Assembly (NCBI GenBank): GCA_003555285.1
Contig: PWGH01000091.1
Coordinates: 1-14,284, forward strand
DNA length: 14,284 bases
Source of the DNA: Thioalkalivibrio sp.
Lineage (GTDB): Bacteria > Pseudomonadota > Gammaproteobacteria > Ectothiorhodospirales > Ectothiorhodospiraceae
Reading direction: 5' to 3'
Shown: positions 7,064 through 14,284 of the stretch, one piece after another
How positions within the stretch are numbered: position 1 is the stretch's first letter
Layout of the letters: the number at the start of each line of letters is the position of its first letter
Notes under the pieces: model-generated
The model's input: the letters and a program-made list of their open reading frames with translations, nothing else
Databases searched by the model: none
What the model was told of the DNA's origin: nothing
Made by a program: the position numbers and the translations under genes

Positions 7064-9990
7064 GCGGATTTTTCCAGGGGAAAGGTCAGGATGAATTGCG
7101 CGCCGCCCTCCGGTGCGTTGGCGGCCATCAGACTACCACCGTGGTCCTGCACGATGCTGTAGGCCACCGGAAGCCCGAGTCCGGTGCCCTGTCCGGCGGG
7201 CTTGGTGGTGAAGAAGGGCTCGAACAACCGCCCGAGCAGCTCCTCCGCAATGCCCGGACCCTGATCCCGGATATCCACCCGGAGCCAGGTTCCGGTGCGC
7301 TGGCCGCGGATGTGAATGGTGGCCCCGGGAGGGGAGGCTTGTTCGGCATTGGTCAGCAGGTTGATGAACACCTGCAACAGTTTGGCATGGGCTCCCTGGA
7401 TGTGCAGACCCGCAAGCCCGTCGAGGGTGTAGTGGAGATCCTTGCGCCCGGCCAGGCGCGTCAGGCGCATGGCCTCGGCGACCAGGGCATCGAGCGCCAC
7501 CGGCTCGAAGCCGCGGCGCGCCGGCGTATCCGAATGGGCGAAGGCCACCAGCGACTGCACGATGGCATTGATGCGCCGGGTCTGCTCGACGATGTCCTCG
7601 GCGATGTCTCGGATCTCGTTCGGGTCGTCCTCCAGCGGCAGCGTCTGCGCCAGCGACGCGATCCCCGCGAGCGGATTGCCGATCTCGTGGGCGACGCCGG
7701 CGGCGAAGCGTCCGATCGACGCCAGTCGATCGCTGTGGGCGACCTCGTTTTCCAGTTGCACGCGTGCGGTCACGTCCTCGATCAGAATCACATGGCCTTC
7801 CCGGCGCCCAGCCACCACCTCCACCGGCGACTGGTGCAGGTTCAGGCGCCGCGGGCCGTGTTCCGTCTCCAGGTTCAATTTGTAGATGCGACGGTCGTCG
7901 CTGTCCAGGAAGGCGCGCAGAAGGCCGCCCCAGGGCCGCTCCAGGCGCTCGATCACCTGGCCGACGGCGACACCAGTGGAAATGCCGGTCAGCCGGGTCA
8001 GGGCAAGGTTCCAGCCGGTGATCTCGCCATCCGCGGTGACGCTGCAAACCCCCAGCGGCATCTCCTGCAGGATCTGGCGATGGAAGCGACGCAGGGTGTC
8101 CAGTTCGGCGGCCAGGCCCGTCAGCGGCAGTCGGGCATCCTCGAGTTGCTGCTCGATGCGCCGCAGGCTCTCGCTGAGGCTGGAGCGGCCGGCGGCATCC
8201 AGGCGCAGGTGCTGATCGACGATCATCCGGGCCAGCACCGGACCCAACAGGCCAGACAGATTGCGCTCGATGCGTTCGCGCAGGCGCTGCAGGTCCCGCC
8301 GCGAACGGGTATGACGCGGCAGGCCGAGATCGTCCAGGGCCCGTTGCAGTTCATGCCGGGCCGGGATGGTGCCGAGGGTCGCTGTCAGCTCCGCCTCCAT
8401 CTCGGGGACGTCCCGAGCCAGCGGCAGACCGCGGCTCGCCGGCAGCGAATCCCGCGGGCAGCAGGCCTCGGCCGCCTCGACCTCCTGTTGGTTCGGGCGC
8501 GACAGCAGCGAGCCGAGCACGAACAGCAGGCCGTTGGCGCCCAGGCTCAGCGTCAGCGCAAAGGTCCAGACGTCGAGCTGCTCGGCGCCGAGCAGAGGCT
8601 GGAGCATGGGGGCCGAGGTCCAGATGCCGGCGTTGGCCAGCAGGGGAGCGACCAGACTGAGGAACCAGCCGACGATCCCGGCCATCAGGCCGAGCAGGAA
8701 GCCGATCCGGGTCGCTCGCGGCCACAGCAGTAGCCCGATCAGGCCGGGCAGGAACTGCGTCACGGCGGCGAAGGAAATCAGGCCCAGTTGGGCGAGGCCC
8801 TCGACCACCTGCAGCAGGCCGTAGAAGCCATAGCCGAGTGCGATGATCAGCACGATCCACAGCCGCCGACCCCAGAGCAGGTTGCGGTACAGGTTGGCCG
8901 GCAACGACTGGCGTTCGCGCAGACGTGCCGGCAGCGACAGGTAGTTCATGCCCATGTTCGCGAGCGCCAGCGTGGTCACGATCATCATCGCACTGGCGGC
9001 GGACAGACCGCCGATGAAGATCAACAGGGCCAGGGTCGGCGATTCGAGCCAGCCGGCGAGGCCGAGTGCGTAGTAGTTCGGATCCTGCGTGAGCCCGGCG
9101 GCCTGACCGGCCCAGTACAGCACCGGCATCGGCAGGTTCAGCAGCAGCAGGAACAGCGGAAAGGCCCAGGCTGCACGGTTCAGCGCCTGCGGATCGATGT
9201 TCTCGGTAAACAGCATGTGGAACTGCCGCGGCAGCAGGAAGGCGGCTGCGAAGGCGAGCACCATCAGGCTGAACCAGCCGCCTTCCAACACCGGCTGGTA
9301 CAGGGCGGTGACCGCCTCCGGGTGTTCGACCAGCCAGGCATCGAGTCCCGACAGGCCGCCGAAGACCGCCACCAGCGCGATGCCGCCGATGGTCAGCAGC
9401 GCCACCAGCTTGACCACGGATTCGAACGCGATCGCCACCACCAGGCCGGCGTGTTTTTCCCGTGGCGAGATGTGTCGGGCGCCGAACAGGATCGCGAACA
9501 GCGCGATGGTCGCGCTGAAGGTCAGCGCGAGCAGATGCGGCGGGGTGTCCGCGGTCAGGACCGCCGCCGATTCCGCGACGGCCTTGATCTGCAGGGCGAT
9601 GTAGGGAAGCACACCGGTGAGCATGAACAAGGCGACCACCGGCCCGGTCAGGCTGCTGCGGTAGCGAAAGGCGAACAGGTCCGCGAGCGAGGTCAATTGC
9701 TGTTCGCGGGCGAGCTTCAGGATCGGGCGCAACAGCCAGGGCGTCGCTGCGAAGGCCAGGGTCACGCCCAGGTAGATGGTCAGGTAGCGATAGCCGTCGC
9801 TCTCCAGAAAGCCCAGGTTGCCGTAGAAGGTCCAGGAGGTCGCGTACACCCCGAGCGACAGCGTGTAGACCCAGGCGTTGCCGGCCAGACGGCCGAGGGC
9901 ACGGGTGCGCTCGGCCGCGAATGCGATCCCGAACAGCAGGGCCAGGTAGATGACCCCGACGGTGTAGAGCAGGCCGAGACTAAGGGTCAC
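7060..9990 (-). CDS. cbrA: Sensor histidine kinase CbrA with N-terminal sodium:solute symporter-like domain
   Basis: A 976-residue inner-membrane protein, close to the Pseudomonas CbrA length as recalled (about 980). Residues 1 to about 490 form a polytopic SSS-type transporter-like domain. Then comes a charged helical linker (about 520-635) at the position of the STAC domain, a PAS domain (about 636-745), a dimerisation/phospho-acceptor helix with H768 (GVAHEIGNPLAG), and an HATPase domain with N-box residues N877 and N881, G1 box DQGPGI (909-914), F-box FEPFFTT and G2 box GQGTGLGL. All catalytic boxes look intact. The start is GTG at 9990, overlapping the small upstream ORF by 11 bp; no strong ribosome-binding site is seen, so translational coupling is likely. 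It phosphorylates the product of the next gene. The signal sensed is not visible from sequence. Confidence 0.93.
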   Translation of the reverse strand: MTLSLGLLYTVGVIYLALLFGIAFAAERTRALGRLAGNAWVYTLSLGVYATSWTFYGNLGFLESDGYRYLTIYLGVTLAFAATPWLLRPILKLAREQQLTSLADLFAFRYRSSLTGPVVALFMLTGVLPYIALQIKAVAESAAVLTADTPPHLLALTFSATIALFAILFGARHISPREKHAGLVVAIAFESVVKLVALLTIGGIALVAVFGGLSGLDAWLVEHPEAVTALYQPVLEGGWFSLMVLAFAAAFLLPRQFHMLFTENIDPQALNRAAWAFPLFLLLLNLPMPVLYWAGQAAGLTQDPNYYALGLAGWLESPTLALLIFIGGLSAASAMMIVTTLALANMGMNYLSLPARLRERQSLPANLYRNLLWGRRLWIVLIIALGYGFYGLLQVVEGLAQLGLISFAAVTQFLPGLIGLLLWPRATRIGFLLGLMAGIVGWFLSLVAPLLANAGIWTSAPMLQPLLGAEQLDVWTFALTLSLGANGLLFVLGSLLSRPNQQEVEAAEACCPRDSLPASRGLPLARDVPEMEAELTATLGTIPARHELQRALDDLGLPRHTRSRRDLQRLRERIERNLSGLLGPVLARMIVDQHLRLDAAGRSSLSESLRRIEQQLEDARLPLTGLAAELDTLRRFHRQILQEMPLGVCSVTADGEITGWNLALTRLTGISTGVAVGQVIERLERPWGGLLRAFLDSDDRRIYKLNLETEHGPRRLNLHQSPVEVVAGRREGHVILIEDVTARVQLENEVAHSDRLASIGRFAAGVAHEIGNPLAGIASLAQTLPLEDDPNEIRDIAEDIVEQTRRINAIVQSLVAFAHSDTPARRGFEPVALDALVAEAMRLTRLAGRKDLHYTLDGLAGLHIQGAHAKLLQVFINLLTNAEQASPPGATIHIRGQRTGTWLRVDIRDQGPGIAEELLGRLFEPFFTTKPAGQGTGLGLPVAYSIVQDHGGSLMAANAPEGGAQFILTFPLEKSA

Positions 9991-10150
9991 TGCGGCTGGC
10001 CATGCCCAGAGCGATCACTGCGATGAAGGCGGCCCAGGCGGCGAAAGGCCACCACCAGGCGGGCGCCACCGCCGCGACCCAGGGGACGACCGGCGACAGG
10101 AACAGCAGCACACCGAGCGCCAGAGCCAGTACGCCGATGGCCGGATTCAT
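9980..10150 (-). CDS. Small hydrophobic membrane protein, cbrX-like by position
   Basis: A 56-residue ORF (starting MNPAIGVLALALG) made almost entirely of two hydrophobic segments (about 4-28 and 31-50) with a short polar tail SRSDP. Its ATG overlaps the gluQ stop by 4 bp, and its stop lies 11 bp inside cbrA. The frame stays open upstream through gluQ, but that part is antisense-like composition and is excluded. A comparable short ORF ahead of cbrA is known in Pseudomonas (named cbrX in P. putida, as recalled). It may couple cbrA translation to gluQ, or be a membrane partner of CbrA; both are inference. Confidence 0.75.
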   Translation of the reverse strand: MNPAIGVLALALGVLLFLSPVVPWVAAVAPAWWWPFAAWAAFIAVIALGMASRSDP

Positions 10151-11148
10151 TGGCGGGTGCCCGGCCGGCCGGCCGGCTCGGTGCGCGCACCGGGGTTCGG
10201 TGGGCTCTGATGCGTAGGGACCCCGGCACGCAGGGCGGTATCCGCAATGGGGCTCTGCGGGAGCCGTTCCGGCTGCCAATGCTGGCGAGCATGATCCAGC
10301 AGTGCGTGCGTGGCCGCGGCCCCGGTAGCCCGGAAGTCCGGCTCGATGTCCGGTACGCCCACGGCGCTCAGGACCCGGGCCAGGATGCAGCCGGCGCCCC
10401 GCGGCAGGGGGGCGGCGGCGGACGACTTGGCGAGCTTCTCACCGGTGTCGGTGACGACCAGCGGATGGTGCAGATAGCGCGGGGCGGGTTGCTCGAGGGC
10501 CTGGTGCAGCTGCAGTTGCCGGGGTACCGATCCCAGCAGGTCGATACCACGCACTACATCGGTGACGCCGAGGGCGAGGTCATCGACCACGGTCGCCAGC
10601 TGATAGGCAAACAGGCCGTCGGCGCGCCGAACCACGAAGTCCCCGCCCAACCGGACCAGATCGAAGCCCACCGGACCCAGGCCGCGATCGAGCACGTTCC
10701 AGTGGCGTTTGGTGATGCGCAGCCGCAGCGTGCGCCCGTGTTGTCCGGGCGGCAGGCCCTCCCGGCAGGTGCCCGGATAGATCGGCCCCTCCCAGCCCGG
10801 GAGGCCGGCGGCGGCGATGGCCTGCCGGGAGCAGGCGCAGGGGAAGAGGTGGCCGGCGGCCTGCAGCTGGTCCAGTGCCGCGCGATAGGCCGGCTCCTGA
10901 TCGCGCTGCCAAAGCACCGGCCCGTCCCAGCCGAGGCCAAAGCCGTCGAGATCGCGCAGGATGGAGTCGATCGCGCCAGGGACCACGCGCGGGCGGTCGA
11001 TATCGTCGATGCGCAGGTGCCAGCGCCCCCCCTGGTGACGCGCATCGAGCCAGGAGATCACCGCCGCGGTCAGCGAACCCAGATGCAACGGGCCTGACGG
11101 TGTGGGTGCAAAACGCCCTACATAGGGTCCGACAGGAGCGTTCACCAC
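10147..11148 (-). CDS. gluQ: Glutamyl-Q tRNA(Asp) synthetase
   Basis: A 333-residue class I synthetase paralogue that attaches glutamate to queuosine at the wobble position of tRNA-Asp and lacks an anticodon-binding domain. The HIGH motif appears as HLGS (22-25) within PTPSGPLHLGS. IDDIDRPR follows at 47-54, zinc ligands are C104, C106, Y124 and C128, and a KMSKS-like KLAKS is at 238-242. The last 30 or so residues are a Pro/Arg/Gly-rich tail longer than in the E. coli protein (about 308 residues, recalled). Translation begins with GTG at 11148 (a second GTG follows directly); AAGGTGA upstream is a plausible ribosome-binding site. It follows dksA on the same strand, as in many gammaproteobacteria, and starts the coupled series leading to cbrA-cbrB. 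Confidence 0.93.
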   Translation of the reverse strand: MVNAPVGPYVGRFAPTPSGPLHLGSLTAAVISWLDARHQGGRWHLRIDDIDRPRVVPGAIDSILRDLDGFGLGWDGPVLWQRDQEPAYRAALDQLQAAGHLFPCACSRQAIAAAGLPGWEGPIYPGTCREGLPPGQHGRTLRLRITKRHWNVLDRGLGPVGFDLVRLGGDFVVRRADGLFAYQLATVVDDLALGVTDVVRGIDLLGSVPRQLQLHQALEQPAPRYLHHPLVVTDTGEKLAKSSAAAPLPRGAGCILARVLSAVGVPDIEPDFRATGAAATHALLDHARQHWQPERLPQSPIADTALRAGVPTHQSPPNPGARTEPAGRPGTRQ

Positions 11149-11294
11149 CGTAGCTTCACCTTCGGCATCCGAGCCTCACAGGGGGCCTGGTACGTAGGCG
11201 GCCACGTGGCCTGGCACGGGGGCGGTCGACCCCCACTCCCGGACGGCCATCAGACAGCCCGTGTGAGGAGGATGCATGCCGTGCGCATCGGGGA

Positions 11295-11750
11295 TCATGA
11301 GGCCATCTGTTTTTCCTTGATTTCGGCTAGCGTCTTGCAGTCGATGCACAGCGTCGCGGTCGGCCGGGCCTCGAGCCGGCGGATGCCGATGTCGACGCCG
11401 CAGGCCTCGCAATAGCCGTAATTGCCCAGGTCGATGTTGCGCAGCGACTCATCGATCTTCTTGCACAGCTTGCGTTCCCGATCGCGTGCGCGCAGTTCGA
11501 GCCCGAATTCCTCTTCTTGGGTCGCGCGGTCGGACGGATCTGCAAAGTTGGCCGCATCCTGCTTCATGTGGCCCACGGTACGACCGACTTCCTCCATCAG
11601 TTCCTGCTTCCAGGCCAGCAGCAATGCCCGGAAATGCGCCAGCTGAGCCTTGCTCATGTATTCTTCGCCCGTCTCGGGCTGATAGGCGGCAATGCCGCTC
11701 GCTACCATGTGCTTGGAGGACGGCTGGGCGGTCTTCGGGTCTTGGGCCAT
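11295..11750 (-). CDS. dksA: RNA polymerase-binding transcription factor DksA
   Basis: A 151-residue protein, the same length as E. coli DksA. The coiled-coil tip keeps the residues needed for function: D71, D74 and A76 in DPSDRA. The zinc finger has C114, C117, C135 and C138 (YCEACG...CIDCK). The C-terminus LAEIKEKQMAS is typical. It acts in the RNA polymerase secondary channel and potentiates ppGpp. The ATG at 11750 gives the family length; the frame is open further upstream, but that stretch lies in the intergenic region and antisense to cbbY. A GGAG lies about 11 nt upstream, a little far. It is divergent from cbbY and upstream of gluQ. The 146 bp between dksA and gluQ contain no clear T-tract terminator, so read-through into gluQ-cbrAB is possible. 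Confidence 0.97.
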   Translation of the reverse strand: MAQDPKTAQPSSKHMVASGIAAYQPETGEEYMSKAQLAHFRALLLAWKQELMEEVGRTVGHMKQDAANFADPSDRATQEEEFGLELRARDRERKLCKKIDESLRNIDLGNYGYCEACGVDIGIRRLEARPTATLCIDCKTLAEIKEKQMAS

Positions 11751-11782
11751 TATCGCGGGTCTCCGGGAGGAATGGGCGGGAC

Positions 11783-11811
11783 TAAATAGCAGAGTCCGCT
11801 CACCGAGGCAA
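11783..11811 (-). promoter_or_regulatory. Candidate sigma-70 promoter of dksA
   Basis: On the minus strand, TTGCCT (11811-11806) and TATTTA (11788-11783) are separated by 17 bp, with a TG one base ahead of the -10 (extended -10). A GC-rich discriminator follows, and the predicted start is about 25 nt upstream of the ATG. The match is moderate. The remaining dksA-cbbY spacer shows GC-rich sequence without other firm sites. Confidence 0.4.
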
Positions 11812-11982
11812 GCCTTGCCCCCGTTTCGGTTTTCGCGGTGTGCCGTTTCTTGCGGACCCGGACACCGCGTCCTGCGCTGCGGTCGGGCCGGCGCGGGCCA
11901 CCGGGCGGGTCTTGGCGCAGGTGTACCCAGTCTGCTTGCCTTGGGCTGATCGGTTTTGGCCGCTACGGAATACGAGGGGACG

Positions 11983-12774
11983 ATGACGGGACTCACTGCA
12001 CTGATCTTCGATGTCGATGGCACGCTGGCCGATACCGAGCGGGATGGCCATCGGATTGCCTTTAACCGGGCCTTTGCCGAGGCCGGCCTGGACTGGCACT
12101 GGGATGTGGCCCGGTATGGCACTCTGCTGCGGGTGACCGGCGGCAAGGAGCGCATCCGCCAGTATCTCGAGGAGGATCGGCCCGAGGTCTTGCAGAGGCC
12201 CGGGATCGAGGGCCGGATCCGCACCCTGCACGCGGCCAAGACCCGCCACTACGTGGCCCTGCTCGAAACCGGCGCGATTCCATTAAGGCCCGGGGTCAGG
12301 CGCCTGTTGCAGCAGGCCCGGGCCGTGGGGCTGCGCCTGGCGATCGCGACCACCACCACGCCGGAGAACGTGACCGCGCTGCTGCGGGCCACGTTGGGGG
12401 CGGCCAGCATCGACTGGTTCGAGGTGATCGCGGCCGGCGATGTGGTGCCGGCCAAGAAGCCGGCCCCCGATATCTACCGGTATGCGCTGGAAGCCCTGGG
12501 GCTTCCGGCGTCGGCCTGCCTGGCCTTCGAGGACTCCGACAACGGGCTGCGGGCGGCCCGCGGCGCCGAGCTCCCGGTGGTGGTCACCCCCAATGACTAC
12601 ACCCGGGAACAGGATTTTTCCGACGCGCTGACGGTATTGGATGGCTTCGGCGAGCCGGAATCGCCGGTGGTGGTCCTGGCCGGCCGGGCACCGCTGGGCG
12701 AGATCGTCGACGTCGCCAGTCTCGTCGCATGGCACCGGGATGCGGTGGCTCAGTCGTTGCGCAGCGCGGATTGA
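11983..12774 (+). CDS. cbbY: HAD-superfamily phosphatase of the CbbY type (xylulose-1,5-bisphosphatase-like)
   Basis: A 263-residue HAD hydrolase. Motif I is FDVDGT with nucleophile D10 and D12; motif II is ATTTT (122-126); motif III is K158/K159 in PAKKPAPD; motif IV is FEDSDNGL with E183 and D184. The cap domain carries VTGGKERI (51-58), a signature of CbbY proteins that dephosphorylate xylulose-1,5-bisphosphate, an inhibitor of Rubisco. Overall similarity to recalled Rhodobacter CbbY is strong (DVDGTLA, TGGKERI, ATTT, AAGD, KKP.PDIY). The ATG at 11983 follows a GAGGGG ribosome-binding site; an earlier in-frame ATG at 11956 has no such site. No cbb genes are visible nearby, so carbon fixation by the host is inferred. 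The end overlaps xseA by 25 bp, tail to tail. Confidence 0.85.
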   Translation: MTGLTALIFDVDGTLADTERDGHRIAFNRAFAEAGLDWHWDVARYGTLLRVTGGKERIRQYLEEDRPEVLQRPGIEGRIRTLHAAKTRHYVALLETGAIPLRPGVRRLLQQARAVGLRLAIATTTTPENVTALLRATLGAASIDWFEVIAAGDVVPAKKPAPDIYRYALEALGLPASACLAFEDSDNGLRAARGAELPVVVTPNDYTREQDFSDALTVLDGFGEPESPVVVLAGRAPLGEIVDVASLVAWHRDAVAQSLRSAD

Positions 12775-14180
12775 GGGGGGTGGACCTCCAGGACCTGGAG
12801 GTCGAGTTCACCGTGGGCGAGGCGGGCATGCAGTTGCGTGCCCTGGAGTTCAGGGGTGACGGTGCGCACCACCTGACCCTGGTCGGTCCGCAGGATGCTG
12901 TAGCCGCGGTGCAGCACCGCCTCGGGGTCGAGCGCCTGCAGGCGGCCGCGGACGGCCTGCAGGCGCGTGATCTCGCGCTGTTGCCGATGGTGGATCGCCC
13001 GCAGCAGGTCCTCGCGGAGGGCCTTCAAGCGGCGATGTTCGGTCGCCAGCTGCCGGACCGGGCGCGCCTGAATCAGCCGGTGGTGCAATTGTTGCAGTCG
13101 CGCCTGTAGGGCCTGCAGGCGATGTCCGGGCTGATGCACGCGCAGGCGCAGGGCGAGTTGCCGCAGGCGGGCCCCGCGCTCCTCCTGCTGGCGCCGGAGG
13201 CCCCGATCGAGCCGGTGGCGTAATTCATCGACGCGCTGCAGGTGCTGTTCGATGCGCCGCCCCGGCTGCAGCCGGGGCAGACGCGCCTGCATCTGGGCGA
13301 GATGCAGGCGCCGCTGGCGCAGTTGCTGGCCGACGACCTGCAGCAGCCGCAGACGGGCCTCGACCAGCCGTTGGCGCAACGCGGCGCCGTCCGGACTGAC
13401 CGCCTCCGCCGCCGCGGTGGGTGTGGAGGCGCGCAGATCGGCGACATAATCCGCGATGGTGGTGTCGGTTTCATGCCCGATGCCGGTGACCACCGGGATC
13501 GGGCAGGCGGCGATCGCCCGGGCGACCGTTTCCTCGTTAAAGGCCCACAGATCCTCCAGCGAGCCGCCGCCGCGGGCCAGGATCAGCACGTCGACGGTGG
13601 CCTCCAGCGCGGCCTGTTCCAACGCGCGGACGATCTGCGGGGCGGCCGCGGCCCCCTGGACCGCCACCGGGTACAGCGTGAAGGGCAGCAGCAGCGGAAA
13701 GCGCCGGGCAAGGGTTCGGGCGATGTCGTGCCGGACATCGCCCTGCGGCGAGGTGATCACCCCCAGATGATGCACGTTGCGCGGCAGCGGGTGCTTGCAA
13801 CCGGGATCGAACAGGCCCTCGGCCAACAAGCGTGCCTTCAACTGCTGAAAGGCCACCAGCAGTCGGCCTTCCCCCGCGCTCTCGAGTCGCTCCACCACCA
13901 ACTGAAATTGGCCCCGAGCGGTGTAGACCCCGACTCGGCCCAGAGCCTGGACCCGATCGCCATCGGCAAACGCGGCGGCATGGCGGGCCTGACCGCGAAA
14001 CAGCGTGCAATTGATGCTCGCCTGCGCGTCCTTCAGCGAAAAATACTGGTGCCCGGACCCATACCGCCGCAGATTCGAGACCTCGCCCTCGACCCACACC
14101 CGCCCCAGACTGCTGCGCAACAGATCATCCGCCTGCTGATTCAGCTCGCTGACCGAAAGCACACTCCGTTCGTCCACCAT
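12750..14180 (-). CDS. xseA: Exodeoxyribonuclease VII large subunit
   Basis: A 476-residue protein (E. coli about 456). The N-terminal OB-fold spans about 5-102 (VWVEGEVSNLRRYGSGHQYFSLKD). The catalytic domain (about 128-310) carries ITSPQGDVRHDI with D152, RGGGSLEDLW with R203, and GHETDTTIADYVADLRASTPTAAAE with H236 and D239. A long Arg/Gln/Leu-rich region (about 265-430) should form the coiled coils that bind XseB, and the C-terminal segment has the family's DPEAVLHRGYSILR. It degrades single-stranded DNA into oligonucleotides. The ATG at 14180 is directly preceded by GGAGAAGGG. Its 3' end overlaps cbbY by 25 bp. XseB is not in the window. Confidence 0.96.
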   Translation of the reverse strand: MVDERSVLSVSELNQQADDLLRSSLGRVWVEGEVSNLRRYGSGHQYFSLKDAQASINCTLFRGQARHAAAFADGDRVQALGRVGVYTARGQFQLVVERLESAGEGRLLVAFQQLKARLLAEGLFDPGCKHPLPRNVHHLGVITSPQGDVRHDIARTLARRFPLLLPFTLYPVAVQGAAAAPQIVRALEQAALEATVDVLILARGGGSLEDLWAFNEETVARAIAACPIPVVTGIGHETDTTIADYVADLRASTPTAAAEAVSPDGAALRQRLVEARLRLLQVVGQQLRQRRLHLAQMQARLPRLQPGRRIEQHLQRVDELRHRLDRGLRRQQEERGARLRQLALRLRVHQPGHRLQALQARLQQLHHRLIQARPVRQLATEHRRLKALREDLLRAIHHRQQREITRLQAVRGRLQALDPEAVLHRGYSILRTDQGQVVRTVTPELQGTQLHARLAHGELDLQVLEVHPPQSALRND

Positions 14181-14222
14181 CCCTTCTCCAATCCAAAAAG
14201 CTGATTCCAGAGGAGGCCGCGG

Positions 14223-14275
14223 CCCTGTCAGCGGGTGTCGACAGCAGGGATGCTGTCGTCAAGCCTACAGGGATG
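14223..14275. repeat. Nested inverted-repeat element, probably a dispersed intergenic repeat (cut by window end)
   Basis: CGACAGCA / TGCTGTCG (14239-14246 and 14251-14258) form a perfect 8-bp hairpin with a 4-nt loop. An outer pair CCCTGT (14223-14228) and ACAGGG (14267-14272) encloses it, and CAGGGATG occurs twice (14245-14252, 14268-14275). It lies upstream of xseA. I recall near-identical sequences as repeated intergenic elements in several gammaproteobacteria, but only one, possibly incomplete, copy is visible here. Confidence 0.6.
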
Positions 14276-14284
14276 TATTCACGG

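Noticed and set aside
7057..10026. Plus-strand ORFs of 558 and 412 aa
   Set aside because: They are antisense to cbrA, whose catalytic boxes are all intact; the composition is shadow-like (Gln/Arg/Asp/Gly-rich).
10151..10279. 43-residue N-terminal extension of the small membrane protein
   Set aside because: The added part is Pro/Arg/Ala-rich, overlaps gluQ in another frame, and lacks the hydrophobic character of the real protein; the ATG at 10150 forms a typical 4-bp stop-start overlap.
11218..11234. GGGGG/CCCCC hairpin as a dksA terminator
   Set aside because: It has only a 5-bp stem with a 7-nt loop and no T-tract on either side, so it is too weak to call.
11751..12239. Upstream extension of the dksA frame to 314 aa
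   Set aside because: DksA is 151 residues with a good start at 11750; the extension runs through the divergent promoter region and antisense to cbbY.
1..14284. tRNA, rRNA, CRISPR, transposase or phage genes
   Set aside because: None was recognised in either strand; all long intervals are accounted for by ordinary chromosomal genes.

Overview
The window is high-GC DNA from a gammaproteobacterium. The order dksA - gluQ - small membrane ORF - cbrA - cbrB matches, from memory, the Pseudomonas cbrAB locus. However, pcnB does not follow cbrB here, and the neighbouring cbbY-type phosphatase (a Calvin-cycle companion gene) points away from Pseudomonas. A lithoautotroph or phototroph-like lineage of the Chromatiales/Ectothiorhodospiraceae kind is my inference; there is no rRNA or other decisive marker.

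Layout: almost everything reads on the minus strand, so transcription runs from high to low coordinates. From right to left: a repeat-like element (14223-14275); xseA (minus), overlapping tail to tail with cbbY (plus); then divergently dksA (minus); then a tightly coupled operon gluQ - 56-aa membrane protein - cbrA - cbrB, with overlaps of 4, 11 and 4 bp; an inverted repeat and a regulatory region (about 5455-5675); a second minus-strand operon made of a cNMP/CBS/DUF294 nucleotidyltransferase-like protein, a DUF4212 symporter small subunit and a VC_2705-type sodium:solute symporter, closed by a clear intrinsic terminator (1409-1438); and finally a second DUF294/CBS paralogue that runs off the left edge.

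The most interesting point is regulatory. CbrB is an NtrC-class sigma-54 activator and CbrA is a sensor kinase with a symporter-like membrane half. Immediately downstream of cbrB, the leader of the DUF294-symporter operon carries a perfect GTAACAC/GTGTTAC palindrome plus a third GTAAC half-site. About 100 bp further on is a strong -24/-12 (sigma-54) promoter match. The half-sites resemble the TGTTAC/GTAACA element recalled for CbrB in Pseudomonas. The window therefore seems to hold a self-contained circuit: CbrA senses, CbrB binds upstream, sigma-54 transcribes a symporter operon and its putative signalling partner. The promoter also falls inside the longest reading frame, which moves the DUF294 protein start to 5453.

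A second DUF294 paralogue on the far side of the symporter, preceded by a long RNA-like hairpin whose G-U pairs fit only minus-strand transcription, suggests that two related CBS/nucleotidyltransferase-like proteins attend one transporter. There are no tRNAs, rRNAs, CRISPR arrays, insertion sequences or gene-free stretches over 300 bp.
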